The notes below the pieces were generated by a model. That model saw only the letters and a program-made list of their open reading frames with translations. It was not told where the DNA came from and did not search any database. Positions 1 to 9,833 of a DNA stretch of 64,000 nucleotides are shown here, piece by piece. How positions within the stretch are numbered: position 1 is the first letter of the stretch; each line of letters begins with the position of its first letter. The translations under genes were made by a program, and so were the position numbers. Source of the stretch: Sulfidibacter corallicola. Lineage in GTDB: Bacteria; Acidobacteriota; Holophagae; Acanthopleuribacterales; Acanthopleuribacteraceae. Location: NCBI RefSeq assembly GCF_017498545.1, contig NZ_CP071793.1:4737001-4801000 (forward strand). Reading direction: 5' to 3'.

Positions 1-1366
1 CGGCCAGCGGATCCTGCAAACGACGGGCGATCGACACCGCGCCGCGCAGGCTGACGTCCAGCTCGGGAAACTCTTTGGCGGCCAGTTCGGAAGCCGAGTA
101 CACCGAGGCGCCGGCTTCGTTCACCATGACCTTGATCAGGCCCAGATCCGGGTGCTCCTTGGCCAGCTCGCCCACCAAACGATCCGTTTCCCGACTACCG
201 GTGCCGTTGCCGATACTGACCAGCGCCACGCGATGGCGGCGACCCAGATCGGCCAACAGCGATTTGGCGTCTTCCCATTTCTTCTGGGGCGGGTGGGGAT
301 AGATGGTCGCGCGATCCACCAGTTTGCCGGTGTCGTCGACGACCACGACCTTGACCCCTGTCCGCAGACCGGGATCCAGACCCATGGTCACCCGCGCTCC
401 AGCCGGAGCCGCCATCAACAAATCACCGAGGTTCTTGCCGAAGACCTTGATCGCCTCTTCCTCGGCACGCTCGCGCAGTTGGTTGAGCAGCTCGGTCTTG
501 AGGTGCAGGTAGATCTTTACCTTCCAGGTCCACTGGACCACTTTCTGGAGCCAGGCATCGGCCGGACGTCCCTTGTCGCGAATCTCGAAATAGGCGGCGA
601 TCAGCTTCTCACACCGGTTTTCGGCCGGCTTCTCGGCCAGTTGCGAGGGATCGGCGGCGATTTCCAGTCGCAGGATGCTCTCCTTGAAGCCGCGGAACAG
701 GGCCAGGGCCCGGTGACTGGGAATTTCGGCCAGACGCTCGTGGTAATCGAAGTAGTCGCGGAACTTGGCGCCTTCCTGCTCCTTGTCCTTGGCCACCTTG
801 GCCACGGCGAGCCCGTTGCGCCCCATATAGTCGCGCAGTTTGCCGATCAGGTCGGCCTCCTCGGCGAAACGCTCCATCAGGATGTAGCGGGCGCCCTCCA
901 AGGCGGCTTTGACGTCCTCCACCTTCTTTTCCGGGTCCAGGTACTTGGCGGCCTCGGTCTCCGGATCCAGGGCGGGATTCTTCCACAGGTCGAGCGCCAG
1001 GGGCTCCAGCCCCGCCTCGATCGCGATCTGGCCCTTGGTCCGGCGCTTGGGCTTGTAGGGCAGGTAGAGATCCTCCAGGCGCGTTTTGGTGTCCGCCGCC
1101 AAAATCGAGCGCTCCAACTCGGGGGTCAGCTTGCCCTGCTCGCGAATGCTCGCCAGAATCGTTTCCCGCCGTTCTTCCAATTCCCGGAGGTAGCCCAGTC
1201 GCTCCTCCAAGGTGCGCAGGTCCGTATCGCTCAGGCCCCCGGTCACCTCCTTGCGGTAACGGGCGATGAAGGGCACGGTCGCGCCTTCGTCCAGCAGCGC
1301 GATGGCCGCGCGAACCTGGGCGTCGCGAACGTTGAGTTCCTGGGCAATGACTGCTTCGATATTCAT
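1..1366 (-). CDS. tex: Tex-family S1 RNA-binding protein, partial
   Basis: This is the first 455 residues of Tex (YhgF), a conserved cytoplasmic nucleic-acid-binding protein linked to transcription and stress tolerance; the C-terminal part lies beyond the left window edge. From ATG at 1366 a long charged helical Tex N-terminal region runs to about residue 190. A YqgF/RNase H-like domain begins near residue 327 with MGLDPGLRTGVK. Full-length members are usually 720-780 residues, so the helix-hairpin-helix and S1 domains are outside the window. It follows lpxA on the same strand after 188 bases and may share its transcript. Long frames on the opposite strand are shadows. The family call is firm; the precise role in this organism is inferred from homologues. 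Confidence 0.9.
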   Translation of the reverse strand, partial: MNIEAVIAQELNVRDAQVRAAIALLDEGATVPFIARYRKEVTGGLSDTDLRTLEERLGYLRELEERRETILASIREQGKLTPELERSILAADTKTRLEDLYLPYKPKRRTKGQIAIEAGLEPLALDLWKNPALDPETEAAKYLDPEKKVEDVKAALEGARYILMERFAEEADLIGKLRDYMGRNGLAVAKVAKDKEQEGAKFRDYFDYHERLAEIPSHRALALFRGFKESILRLEIAADPSQLAEKPAENRCEKLIAAYFEIRDKGRPADAWLQKVVQWTWKVKIYLHLKTELLNQLRERAEEEAIKVFGKNLGDLLMAAPAGARVTMGLDPGLRTGVKVVVVDDTGKLVDRATIYPHPPQKKWEDAKSLLADLGRRHRVALVSIGNGTGSRETDRLVGELAKEHPDLGLIKVMVNEAGASVYSASELAAKEFPELDVSLRGAVSIARRLQDPLA

Positions 1367-1554
1367 GGTTCCACCTGTGTGTGTCGCACGCGCACATCCA
1401 AGGCGCGGCATTCGAAATAAAGCGGACGGCAAGGTCCGGATGGCATGTGGATCAGGTCGGTCTTTCCATCAAACGCACAAAACCCACCGAACGATTCGAA
1501 GGTTCGGCAGGTTTTCCACGATCATCGGCGCTGACACGACATCGTCGATGACGA

Positions 1555-2340
1555 TTACATGCGAATGACGCCACGATCCGATGATTTGATGAAGTCGACC
1601 AGATAGGTCACACGGGGGCAATCGGCATACTCTTTGTCCAAACGCTCCAGTGCGTCGACCAGACGCAACTTGCGCAGGAAGAGGATGCGGTAGGCATCTT
1701 TGAGATTGGAGACTTCCTCTTTGGTGAAGCCCTTGCGCTCCAAACCGATGTTGTTGATACCGTAGGCCTTGGCACGGTTACCCACGCTCTTGACGTAGGG
1801 CAGGGCGTCCTGGGTGATGACGCTGTAACCACCGATGAAGGCGTAGTCGCCGACGCGACAGTGCTGGTGAACGCCGGAGTAGGCGCCGACGGTGGCGTGA
1901 TCGCCGACGGTGATGTGTCCCGCCAGGGTCGCCGCGTGCGACAGGATGTTGTGATCGCCGACGTGGCAGTCGTGGGCCACGTGCGAGCTGACCATGATCA
2001 GGTTGTGTGAACCGATTTTGGTGATGCCGCCCCCGCCCGCGGTACCGCGGTGCAACGCGACGTGCTCGCGGAACACGTTGTGATCCCCGATCTCGAGCCA
2101 GGTCTCCTCGTTGCCGAACTTCAGGTCCTGGGGAATGGCGCCAATGGTGGAAAACGGGAAAAAGGTGTTGTGGGCTCCGATGCGGGTGTATCGGCCCACG
2201 AAAAGCGAATTCATCAGTTTGGTGTGCGGCCCGATCGTGACGTGATCCTCGATCACGCAGTACGGACCGATTTCGCTACCCTCGCCGATCGTGACGTTTT
2301 CGCCGACGATCGCCGTCGGGTGAATCTTGTGTTTCGTCAT
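1555..2340 (-). CDS. lpxA: acyl-ACP--UDP-N-acetylglucosamine O-acyltransferase
   Basis: LpxA transfers a 3-hydroxyacyl chain from acyl carrier protein to UDP-GlcNAc, the first step of lipid A synthesis, in the cytoplasm. The 261-residue protein is of normal family length. Residues 5-190 are hexapeptide repeats of the left-handed beta-helix, and HVAHDCHVG contains the expected catalytic histidine at about residue 123. The C-terminal 65 residues form the usual helical domain. The start lies directly against the fabZ stop codon, so translation is probably coupled. The order lpxD-fabZ-lpxA is the common one in Gram-negative bacteria; lpxB and lpxI are not next to it here. Confidence 0.96.
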   Translation of the reverse strand: MTKHKIHPTAIVGENVTIGEGSEIGPYCVIEDHVTIGPHTKLMNSLFVGRYTRIGAHNTFFPFSTIGAIPQDLKFGNEETWLEIGDHNVFREHVALHRGTAGGGGITKIGSHNLIMVSSHVAHDCHVGDHNILSHAATLAGHITVGDHATVGAYSGVHQHCRVGDYAFIGGYSVITQDALPYVKSVGNRAKAYGINNIGLERKGFTKEEVSNLKDAYRILFLRKLRLVDALERLDKEYADCPRVTYLVDFIKSSDRGVIRM

Positions 2341-2778
2341 TTACCCATCCCTCTTCACCAGCATGGAGGAGAACTCGGCCGAGGCCACCAGTTTTCCATC
2401 CACGAACGCCTGGCCCTTGAGCCGGCACACCTTGCGGCGAAAGTGCAGCACTTCGCACTCCAACCGGATTTGGTCGCCGGGCACCACGGGTTTGCGGAAC
2501 TTGACATTGTCGATGGTCATGAAAAAGATGACGTATTCGTGGATATCCTCGAACTCCTGGGCGATCAGGACGCCGCCCGTCTGGGCCAGAGCCTCGATGA
2601 TCATGACGCCCGGCATCACCGGACGACCCGGGAAATGCCCCGCAAAGAAATGTTCGTTGATCGTGACGTTCTTGAGACCCACGATACGCTTACAGGACTC
2701 GTACTCCATGATCCGATCGACCAACAGCATGGGATAGCGGTGGGGGATAATATCCATAATCCCAGTCACATCTAACAT
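2341..2778 (-). CDS. fabZ: 3-hydroxyacyl-ACP dehydratase FabZ
   Basis: FabZ dehydrates beta-hydroxyacyl-ACP in fatty acid elongation and competes with LpxA/LpxD for hydroxyacyl-ACP. The 145-residue hot-dog-fold protein has the diagnostic GHFPGRPVMPGV block with catalytic His48, and Glu62 in IIEALAQ. Its ATG overlaps the end of lpxD by 7 bases and its stop abuts the lpxA start. This tight packing places it in the lipid A operon and argues for coupled translation. Confidence 0.96.
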   Translation of the reverse strand: MLDVTGIMDIIPHRYPMLLVDRIMEYESCKRIVGLKNVTINEHFFAGHFPGRPVMPGVMIIEALAQTGGVLIAQEFEDIHEYVIFFMTIDNVKFRKPVVPGDQIRLECEVLHFRRKVCRLKGQAFVDGKLVASAEFSSMLVKRDG

Positions 2779-3800
2779 GAGGTTTCCCCTTTCGTATTCA
2801 CGGCCGATTCCAACGACTTCAGCCGCTTCTCGAGTTTGGCCAAGTTACGCTCACGCGCTTTCTGACGCTGATATTGCATGTGGGGCACGGCGGGATTGCC
2901 CGCGTACTGGCCCGGACCCGGCAGGTCCTTGGTGACCACCGAATCGCCCATGACCACGACCTGATCGCCGACATGGACATGGCCGACGACACCTACCTGC
3001 CCGGCCAATACGGTGTACCGCCCCAGAGTCGCACTGCCGGAGATGCCGGACTGGCTGATCACCAGGCAGTGCTCCCCAATCTTAACGCCATGGGCAACTT
3101 GAACCAAGTTATCGATTTTGCTCCCCTTGCCGATGACGGTATCGCTCAAGGCACCGCGATCGATGGAGACGTTACTTCCGATTTCCACATCGTCTTCGAT
3201 GCGCACCCCGGCCACTTGAGGCACCTTCAAATGGATGCCGCCGGTTTGGGCATAGCCGAACCCGTCGCTGCCGATGACGCTGTTGGCGTGAATCCGCACG
3301 CGATCGCCCAGGGTCACGCCGTGGTAGAGGACCGTATGGGGGAACAGGCGGCAGGCCGCGCCGATCCGACAATCGCGCCCCACGGTCACGCCGTTGACCA
3401 ACACGGTACCGGCACCGATGACGGCGCCGGCCTCGACCACGCAGTGGGGGCCGATGTGACATTCGGGATGAATCCGGGCGGAGGGATCGACGACCGCGCT
3501 GGGATGAACCGAGGCCGGATAGGCCGGCTCGGGATGGAGGTCGGCGAGAATGCGCGCCAGCACCGCGTAGGGTTCGCGGCACAGGAGCTGGACGGCCTCG
3601 CAATCCGGAATCGGCTCGGCGGTCAGGACCGCCGTGGCCTTGGTCTCGACGGCCTGCTGCCGGTACTTGCGATTGTTGAGAAAACTGAGATCGCCTTCTC
3701 CGGCGGCCTCGAGCGGCCGAACGGATCGAATCTCCGGATCGCCGTCGGGCGGCGTCACCGCCTTCAAATCGTGGCGGCGCATGAGCTCGGAAAGTTTCAT
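2772..3800 (-). CDS. lpxD: UDP-3-O-(3-hydroxyacyl)glucosamine N-acyltransferase
   Basis: LpxD adds the second hydroxyacyl chain in lipid A synthesis, on the amine of UDP-3-O-acyl-glucosamine. From ATG at 3800 the protein has 342 residues, the normal family length. An N-terminal uridine-binding domain (MKLSELMRRHDL onward) is followed by hexapeptide repeats and a C-terminal helix. QVAHGVKIG carries the likely catalytic histidine. The open frame extends up to 3923, but that extra part is arginine-rich and unlike the family, and an AGG motif precedes the ATG at 3800, so the shorter start was chosen. It overlaps fabZ by 7 bases. Confidence 0.94.
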   Translation of the reverse strand: MKLSELMRRHDLKAVTPPDGDPEIRSVRPLEAAGEGDLSFLNNRKYRQQAVETKATAVLTAEPIPDCEAVQLLCREPYAVLARILADLHPEPAYPASVHPSAVVDPSARIHPECHIGPHCVVEAGAVIGAGTVLVNGVTVGRDCRIGAACRLFPHTVLYHGVTLGDRVRIHANSVIGSDGFGYAQTGGIHLKVPQVAGVRIEDDVEIGSNVSIDRGALSDTVIGKGSKIDNLVQVAHGVKIGEHCLVISQSGISGSATLGRYTVLAGQVGVVGHVHVGDQVVVMGDSVVTKDLPGPGQYAGNPAVPHMQYQRQKARERNLAKLEKRLKSLESAVNTKGETSC

Positions 3801-4154
3801 GTGAACCTGCCGTTTGAGATGGAGCGACGACCCCCGGTGGGGAATCCGCTCCCTTTTGTGATGGGCCCCGAGAAGACGCGTACCGGGCCACGGGTTTCGT
3901 CCCAGTCGATCCGGTCGCGCCATTGTCGCACCGGGTGGCGGACTTGGGGGTCAACCGTTCGTCAAAGAATGTCACAGTTTCGGGAGAAAAAGGACTGGGA
4001 AACGCGGTCCGGTGCTCGGAGCCTGGCGCGGGGCGCCGCGCTCGCGAAGCCTTTGGACCCACAAGGGTACCTCACGCGGCGTCGGATGGCGAGATCACCG
4101 GTCGGCCGCGGAAATCGCGCCCGCGCGAGCATGGTTGCCGGCGCGGGCGAAGAC
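3801..4154. other. skp-lpxD intergenic region
   Basis: No convincing gene was found in these 354 bases. Just after the skp stop there is a 9-bp perfect stem (4118-4126 with 4141-4149, 14-base loop) without a T-run. It could slow or process the transcript between skp and lpxD. No clear promoter was recognised. Confidence 0.5.
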
Positions 4155-4670
4155 TCACTGCATTTCGTCGTAGGCTTTGATCACCGCATCGGTAATGTTG
4201 ACCGAGTCATTGAAGTACACGAGGTTCGAGTTGGGGCCGTAGTTCAGCACCATGTCCAAACCTTTCTCGATCGCCACCTGGTGTACCAGCGGCGCCAGCT
4301 CTTTGCGGAACTTTTCCAAACCGGTATTGAGCTTGAGGTCGCTTTCGCGCTTGGCGTCTTCCTGGGCCCGTTTGATTTCCGTTTGCATTTTCTGCAGTTC
4401 CAGGGCCGATTCCTTCTTCTTGTCTTCGCTCATGCTGGCCGCTTTGGCCTGCAGATCCTTTTGCTTGGCCTGAAACGCCTCGATCATCTGGTCGATGGAA
4501 GCCCGCTTCTGCTCGGTGAACTTCTGGAACTCCTCGAAAAAGGCCTTTCCTTTTTGGGACTTCTGCACAACCACGTCCGCGTCGACGATGCCGACCTTGG
4601 TTCCTTGGGCCATGACGGGAACCGCCAGGACCGCCAGTGTAAACATCAGGGTAATCGCTTTTTTCAACAT
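4155..4670 (-). CDS. skp: OmpH/Skp-family periplasmic chaperone
   Basis: Skp-family proteins hold unfolded outer-membrane proteins in the periplasm and deliver them to the BamA machine. The 171-residue protein starts with a signal peptide (MLKKAITLMFTLAVLAVPVMA, cut near residue 21). A compact N-terminal strand (KVGIVDADVV) and a long lysine/glutamine-rich coiled coil (about residues 40-130) form the arms of the family's jellyfish-like trimer. The C-terminal strand region (LDMVLNYG) is also typical. It lies between bamA and lpxD, the common arrangement. Length, signal peptide, coiled coil and neighbours agree. Confidence 0.92.
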   Translation of the reverse strand: MLKKAITLMFTLAVLAVPVMAQGTKVGIVDADVVVQKSQKGKAFFEEFQKFTEQKRASIDQMIEAFQAKQKDLQAKAASMSEDKKKESALELQKMQTEIKRAQEDAKRESDLKLNTGLEKFRKELAPLVHQVAIEKGLDMVLNYGPNSNLVYFNDSVNITDAVIKAYDEMQ

Positions 4671-4974
4671 GATCTCTTCCTCGAACTTTTGGGATATTTC
4701 CGGAATGGATGTGGTTCATCCTTGGGGGATCTCGGCAAGGGTCCCAGCCGCGAATCGCATCCGCGGACCGTGACAGGTCCGTCACCCGAGGGCGGCCCTC
4801 ATGGCGAAACGGACATCGCCGTGGTCGGCCGGTCGTCCGTGCGGACGGCGATCTCGTGACGAGACCCCATCCCAAGAAACGCCCGTTCCCGGCACTCGAC
4901 CCAAACATTCAACTGCGAGTCAACGGTAACTCCTGAAAAGCCACACTTCGAATACAAAGACCTGACGCCATGGG
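4671..4974. other. bamA-skp intergenic region
   Basis: These 304 bases hold no supported gene. Short frames on either strand have atypical composition and lack ribosome binding sites. No clear terminator was seen, so bamA and skp may still be co-transcribed. Confidence 0.4.
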
Positions 4975-7359
4975 TCAGAAAGTGGTACCGATCGAGAACG
5001 ACGGCTCGCCGCCCTTCTGATTGAGGCCGGCCTCGTCCTCGTCCAACTTGTAAGCATAGATCAAACGCAGGGGCGCCTGGAAGACCGGAAGGCTGAATCG
5101 CATCTCCACGCCGACGGAACGGAACAGGTCGGTATCGAACCATTCCTCGTCCACGCCGAACACCATCCCGGCATCGTAGAACATCACGAACCGGAATTGA
5201 TCGGAAACGGGAATGATGTATTCGAAGTTGGTTTGGAACAATTTATCGCCGCGTTCGGCGAAGGTTTGACCGTCGACCGTGATCGACGGACCGAGGCTCT
5301 GACGCTCGTAGCCGCGCACCGACTCCTCACCACCGCTGAAGAACAGTTGGTGGCGAGTGGGACGCTGCCCCTCCAAGGTTTCCAGCACGGCGGCTTCCAC
5401 GTTCAAACCGATGAAGCTGTTCTTGAACGCTTTCAGGTATTGGGTGGCGCCCGTGCTGACTTTGTAGAAGAAGTTGTCGCCGCCGGCTTGCCAGCTCGCC
5501 ACTTCGACGGACAGCGACAGCTTGCGGCCCTTCTTCGGGAAGAAGGGATGGTCGGTGGTGTTGTAGACGAAGGATTGCGTCACCGAGGAGGTCAGCAGAT
5601 CGTCGACCGGCTTGAAGGAAGGCGTGATGACGGTGGGGAAACGATCCTCGGAGAACAGGTAACTGATGGAATAGGTGGAGAACACGGTGGGACGGAAGGA
5701 AAGTCCCAATTGGAAACCGGTGGACTCCACGTCGAAGCCGGAGGCACTGAAGTTGGATCGGGTGTTGAAGATCCGGGTGGTCAGGCCACGAGGCTTGTCG
5801 AACAGCCAGGGTTCGGTGAAGGTGACGTCGAAGGTATCGGTGATGCTGCCCAACTGGGCCTGAACCTTCAACTTCTCGCCCTTGCCCAGGAAGTTGAGCG
5901 TCGAGAAGCTGAGGAAGCCGCTGGTGCCGCGGAACTCACTGAAACCCAAGCCGAAGTTCAGCTCGTTGACGCCGGACTCCTGGCCCTTGATGGTGATGTT
6001 GACCTTGTTTTCGTCGGGAAGGAACTTGATGTCCGGTTCGTCGCGGGTCACATCGAAGAAACCGAGCTGATTGATGCGCAACAGCGAGTTGCGGAAGAAG
6101 TTGAGACGGAAGACGTCGCCTTCGCGCAGCAGGATCTCGCGACGCAGCACCTTGTCCCGGGTCGTGGTGTTCCCCGCGAACTTGATGCGGTGGATGTAGG
6201 TCTGCTCGTTCTCCTGGACCTCGAACACCACGTCGACCTTGCTCTCGTCGCGCACGCTCACATCCTGGCGAATGCTGTAATGCACGTATCCCGCGTTGTT
6301 GTGGGTTTCTTCCAGGTCGGTGATCCAATCGTTGATCTTGGAGAGATCGTAGATCTCGTCCTGACCGATCGGGAAGGTCCGGGTGTAGTAGAGTTCCGGC
6401 AGGACGGTGTTGCCCTTGACCGCCACCGAGCCCAAGGTGTAGGGACTACCCTCGAACACCGGGATCGTCAGCTTCAGGCGCTTCTTTTCCTTGGCGGGTT
6501 TGCCGCGTTGGGCGCGCTTGAGGTTCTTTTCGCGCTGGCGCTCGGTGGTGTGGTCGGTGATTTCCAGAACCGGATCGCCGATGACGATGTCCTTGTAGCC
6601 CTTCTTCCAATACTTCTTCTTGAGCTTCTCGACATCCTCGCCGAAGGCTTCGGCCTTGTAGATATCGTGCGAAGTCAACCAGGAGAACATCCAGTGTTCC
6701 TTAGTTTTTCGCATCGTGCGCTTCAGCCGCTTGTCGTTGAACAACTGGTTGCCGGTGAATTCGATGTCGTAGATCCGGACCTTGGAGCCTTCGTCGATGT
6801 TGAAGACGACGCGGGCGGAACCGGCATCGATATTCTCCAAGGTATAGTTCACGGTACCGAACCGCAGCCCCTTGTCGTCCATCAACTGCTTGATCAAGGC
6901 GCGAATCGCGTTGATCTTGCGGTAATCCAGCGGCGAATCTTCGGGGATGGTGAGCCGTTCTTCTTCGATCTTGTCGGTGATGCTGGATTTGGTCATTCGG
7001 CGGTAGCCGCGATAATCGACTTCGGTGACCAAGGGCAGTTCGCGCAGGACATACTTGAGGATGACCCCGCCGGAAGTACCTTCCTCGATCGCGATACCGG
7101 CATCTTCGAAGAGACCGGTCTCCCAGAGGACGCGAAGGTCGGAAGTCACCCGTTCGGGATCCAGAGCGTCGCCGACCTTGAAGCTGATTCGAAACCAGAC
7201 GGACTCCTTGGGAACGCGGGTGGTACCCAGAACCTGGATGTCCTCGATCGTCTGTTTGGTTTCTGTCTCAACTTGTGCCGAACTGAACGGAGCCGAAAGG
7301 GTTATGGCTAGCAAACAAATAAATAGGCCGCGCATCACGTCGCGAGCTAACTGGGGCAT
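4975..7359 (-). CDS. bamA: outer membrane assembly factor BamA
   Basis: BamA inserts beta-barrel proteins into the outer membrane. The 794-residue protein has a signal peptide (cut near residue 28), a series of POTRA domains to about residue 430, and a C-terminal 16-strand barrel. SVRGYERQSLGP near residue 680 is the conserved VRGF/Y motif of barrel loop 6. The last residue is phenylalanine, as expected for an outer-membrane barrel. A strongly charged stretch rich in Arg/Lys/Glu near residues 275-300 sits between POTRA domains and is longer than usual. GAGGAGG four bases before ATG 7359 supports this start, which overlaps the clpC end by 13 bases. Confidence 0.96.
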   Translation of the reverse strand: MPQLARDVMRGLFICLLAITLSAPFSSAQVETETKQTIEDIQVLGTTRVPKESVWFRISFKVGDALDPERVTSDLRVLWETGLFEDAGIAIEEGTSGGVILKYVLRELPLVTEVDYRGYRRMTKSSITDKIEEERLTIPEDSPLDYRKINAIRALIKQLMDDKGLRFGTVNYTLENIDAGSARVVFNIDEGSKVRIYDIEFTGNQLFNDKRLKRTMRKTKEHWMFSWLTSHDIYKAEAFGEDVEKLKKKYWKKGYKDIVIGDPVLEITDHTTERQREKNLKRAQRGKPAKEKKRLKLTIPVFEGSPYTLGSVAVKGNTVLPELYYTRTFPIGQDEIYDLSKINDWITDLEETHNNAGYVHYSIRQDVSVRDESKVDVVFEVQENEQTYIHRIKFAGNTTTRDKVLRREILLREGDVFRLNFFRNSLLRINQLGFFDVTRDEPDIKFLPDENKVNITIKGQESGVNELNFGLGFSEFRGTSGFLSFSTLNFLGKGEKLKVQAQLGSITDTFDVTFTEPWLFDKPRGLTTRIFNTRSNFSASGFDVESTGFQLGLSFRPTVFSTYSISYLFSEDRFPTVITPSFKPVDDLLTSSVTQSFVYNTTDHPFFPKKGRKLSLSVEVASWQAGGDNFFYKVSTGATQYLKAFKNSFIGLNVEAAVLETLEGQRPTRHQLFFSGGEESVRGYERQSLGPSITVDGQTFAERGDKLFQTNFEYIIPVSDQFRFVMFYDAGMVFGVDEEWFDTDLFRSVGVEMRFSLPVFQAPLRLIYAYKLDEDEAGLNQKGGEPSFSIGTTF

Positions 7360-9809
7360 TCAGCCTCCTCAGTTGTTTCCAGTCCCTTTGGTGATGGCGG
7401 CAACACGATGTCCAAGCGCTCTTGCTCCGGATCGAATTGGAAGATGACCGGACCCTCGATGTGGGCGTCGGCACTGACGATGGCCTCGGCCAGGGGGTCC
7501 TCCACGTGGCGTTGAATGATGCGCCGCAAGGGACGCGCTCCGTATTGACGGTCGCTCGAAGTCAAGTCCAACAACCAGCGCAGACCTTCCGGGGCGATTT
7601 CCACGTGAAGGTTGCTCTTGGCCAGGTTCTCGTTGATCTCGTTGACCAACAGGCTGCAGATTTGCAGCAAGTGATCGTCCTTGAGCTTATCGAATACAAC
7701 GACCTCGTCGATGCGGTTGATGAACTCGGGCCGAAAGACCCGCTTGAGCTCGCGCATCGCTTCTTGCTTCATGTTCCGATCCCGCTGGGAAACGTTGCTC
7801 GTCAAGCCCATCGTCTTTTCGTTGACGATCTGCTTGGAGCCGACGTTACTGGTCATGATGATAATGGTATTGCGGAAGTCGATCGTGTTGCCGAACGCGT
7901 CGGTAACCTGACCGTCTTCAAAGATCTGCAACAGGATGTTGACCAGATCGGGGTGTGCCTTCTCAATTTCGTCGAACAAAACGATCGAGTACGGATTGCG
8001 CTTGACCTTGTCGGTCAATTGGCCGCCCTCCTCGAAGCCGACGTAGCCCGGCGGAGAACCGATCATCTTGGAGACCGAGTGTTTCTCCATGTATTCGGAC
8101 ATGTCGAAGCGAATCAGCTTTTTGGCGTCGCCGAAAAGGAAGCGCGCCAACTGCTTGGAAAGCTCGGTCTTGCCCACGCCGGTGGGGCCGAGGAACAGGA
8201 ACGAGCCCATCGGGCGATTGGGATTCTTGAGGCCGGTGCGGCTGCGGCGAATGGCGCGGCTGACCGCGCTGATCGCCTCGTCCTGGCCGATCACGAAGGT
8301 CCTCAAGGTCTCTTCCATCAAAGCCAGCTTGGCTTTGTCTTCTTCCTTCATCGCGGTCACGGGAATGCCGGTCCAGGAGCTGACCACCTGTTCCACATCG
8401 CCCAACTTGACGTCCAGCACGCGGCTGTCGCGGTTGACGGAATCCTTTTCTTCCTGAATCTGTTTGCGAATCTTGATCTCGTATTCGCGCAGCACCACCG
8501 CCCGCTCGAAATCCTTGTTGGCCACCGCTTCGTTCATGTCCTCGGACACCTGGCGAAGGTCCTTTTCGAGGTTGCGAATGGTTTGGGTATTGGTGGAATG
8601 GGCCAGTTTGACCCGGGCCCCGGCTTCGTCCAACAGATCGAGCGCCTTGTCGGGCAGGGCGCGATCGGTGATGTACCGACTGGACAGGTAGACCGCGCCG
8701 CGCAGGGCGTCTTCGGAATAGCGCACGCGGTGGAAGCCCTCGTAATGATCTTTGAGGCCGAACAGGATCTTTTCGGTTTCCGGCTCGTCGGGCGGCATGA
8801 TGTTGACCGGCTGAAAGCGCCGAACCAGGGCCCGATCCTTCTCGATGTACTTGGAGAACTCGCGGTGGGTGGTGGAGCCGATGCACTGGATCTCGCCGCG
8901 GCTGAGGGCCGGCTTGAGAATGTTGGCCGCATCCAGCGAGCCTTCGGCGGCACCGGTGCCGATGATGCTGTGAATCTCGTCGATGAACAAAATGACGCTG
9001 ATGTCCTTGGAGGCCTCGGCGATGATCGACTTGAGGCGTTCCTCGAACTGGCCGCGGTACTTGGTGCCGGCCACCACCAGGGAGAGGTCGAGGGCGTAGA
9101 TGCGCTTGTCCATCAACTCGATGGGCACGTTGCCCTGCACGATGCGCTGGGCCAGGCCTTCGACGATGCTGGTCTTGCCCACGCCGGGTTCGCCCAGGAG
9201 GATCGGGTTGTTCTTGCGGCGCCGCGCCAGGATCTGGATGATGCGTTCGATTTCCAGCTCGCGCCCGATCAGGCGGTCAAAGGCGCCGCGTTCGGCGAGA
9301 TCGGTGAGGTTGCGGCTGAACTCGCCCAGGAGCGGGTGTTCCTTGCGCTTCTTGTTGAGTTTCTCTTCCTTGAGAATGTCGAGCAATATCTCTTTGGCGC
9401 GATAGAGATCGGCGCCCATTTCCGCCAAGAGCTGGGAGGCGAAGGCGTGTTCGTCGCGAAGGATGCCCAGCAAAATGTGTTCGACGCCCACGTACTTGTG
9501 GTTCAGCGACATGGATTCCTTGAGCGCGTAGTGCAGGACCCGTTTGGTTTCCTCACTGAGCGGAATCTCCACGGTGGTGGCGGCCACCGGCTTTTTGTAC
9601 ATGGTTTGCGATTGAGAAATAATGCGGTCTTTCAGCTCTTGAATACTAATGCCCATCTGTTCGAGCATCGCCATCGTCGTCTTTTCGGCCTCCCGCACAA
9701 GCCCCAGTAGAAGATGCGCACTGGTGATGGTGCTTGCGCCGAATTGGCTGGCTTCATATCGTGCAAAGAATAAGACGCGCCGGGCCTTGTCGGTATATTT
9801 TTCAAACAT
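7347..9809 (-). CDS. clpC: ClpC-type AAA+ unfoldase
   Basis: ClpC unfolds proteins and feeds them to the ClpP protease. The 820-residue protein has a double Clp-N domain (starting MFEKYTDKARRVLFFARYEA), a first ATPase with Walker A GEPGVGKTS near residue 206, and a UVR-type segment (KDFERAVVLREYEIKIRKQI) near residues 425-450. A second ATPase has Walker A GPTGVGKTE near residue 540. MGL in the D2 loop before FRPEFINRIDE fits the hydrophobic tripeptide that docks on ClpP. The UVR motif and the single ORF favour ClpC over ClpA or ClpB. It sits between lolD and bamA, so it may be co-expressed with envelope assembly genes. No clpP is in the window. Confidence 0.94.
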   Translation of the reverse strand: MFEKYTDKARRVLFFARYEASQFGASTITSAHLLLGLVREAEKTTMAMLEQMGISIQELKDRIISQSQTMYKKPVAATTVEIPLSEETKRVLHYALKESMSLNHKYVGVEHILLGILRDEHAFASQLLAEMGADLYRAKEILLDILKEEKLNKKRKEHPLLGEFSRNLTDLAERGAFDRLIGRELEIERIIQILARRRKNNPILLGEPGVGKTSIVEGLAQRIVQGNVPIELMDKRIYALDLSLVVAGTKYRGQFEERLKSIIAEASKDISVILFIDEIHSIIGTGAAEGSLDAANILKPALSRGEIQCIGSTTHREFSKYIEKDRALVRRFQPVNIMPPDEPETEKILFGLKDHYEGFHRVRYSEDALRGAVYLSSRYITDRALPDKALDLLDEAGARVKLAHSTNTQTIRNLEKDLRQVSEDMNEAVANKDFERAVVLREYEIKIRKQIQEEKDSVNRDSRVLDVKLGDVEQVVSSWTGIPVTAMKEEDKAKLALMEETLRTFVIGQDEAISAVSRAIRRSRTGLKNPNRPMGSFLFLGPTGVGKTELSKQLARFLFGDAKKLIRFDMSEYMEKHSVSKMIGSPPGYVGFEEGGQLTDKVKRNPYSIVLFDEIEKAHPDLVNILLQIFEDGQVTDAFGNTIDFRNTIIIMTSNVGSKQIVNEKTMGLTSNVSQRDRNMKQEAMRELKRVFRPEFINRIDEVVVFDKLKDDHLLQICSLLVNEINENLAKSNLHVEIAPEGLRWLLDLTSSDRQYGARPLRRIIQRHVEDPLAEAIVSADAHIEGPVIFQFDPEQERLDIVLPPSPKGLETTEEAECPS

Positions 9810-9833
9810 CTTCTACTCCCTGTCGCGATAGCG

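Noticed and set aside
152..1420. 422-codon plus-strand frame opposite tex
   Set aside because: The minus strand reads as Tex with the YqgF motif; the plus frame is antisense.
5197..7311. 704-codon open frame on the plus strand opposite bamA
   Set aside because: It is the mirror of a well-supported BamA gene; high third-position G+C keeps antisense frames open. Its translation has no family-like pattern.
7422..9710. 762-codon open frame on the plus strand opposite clpC
   Set aside because: Shadow of ClpC, which has two complete ATPase domains.
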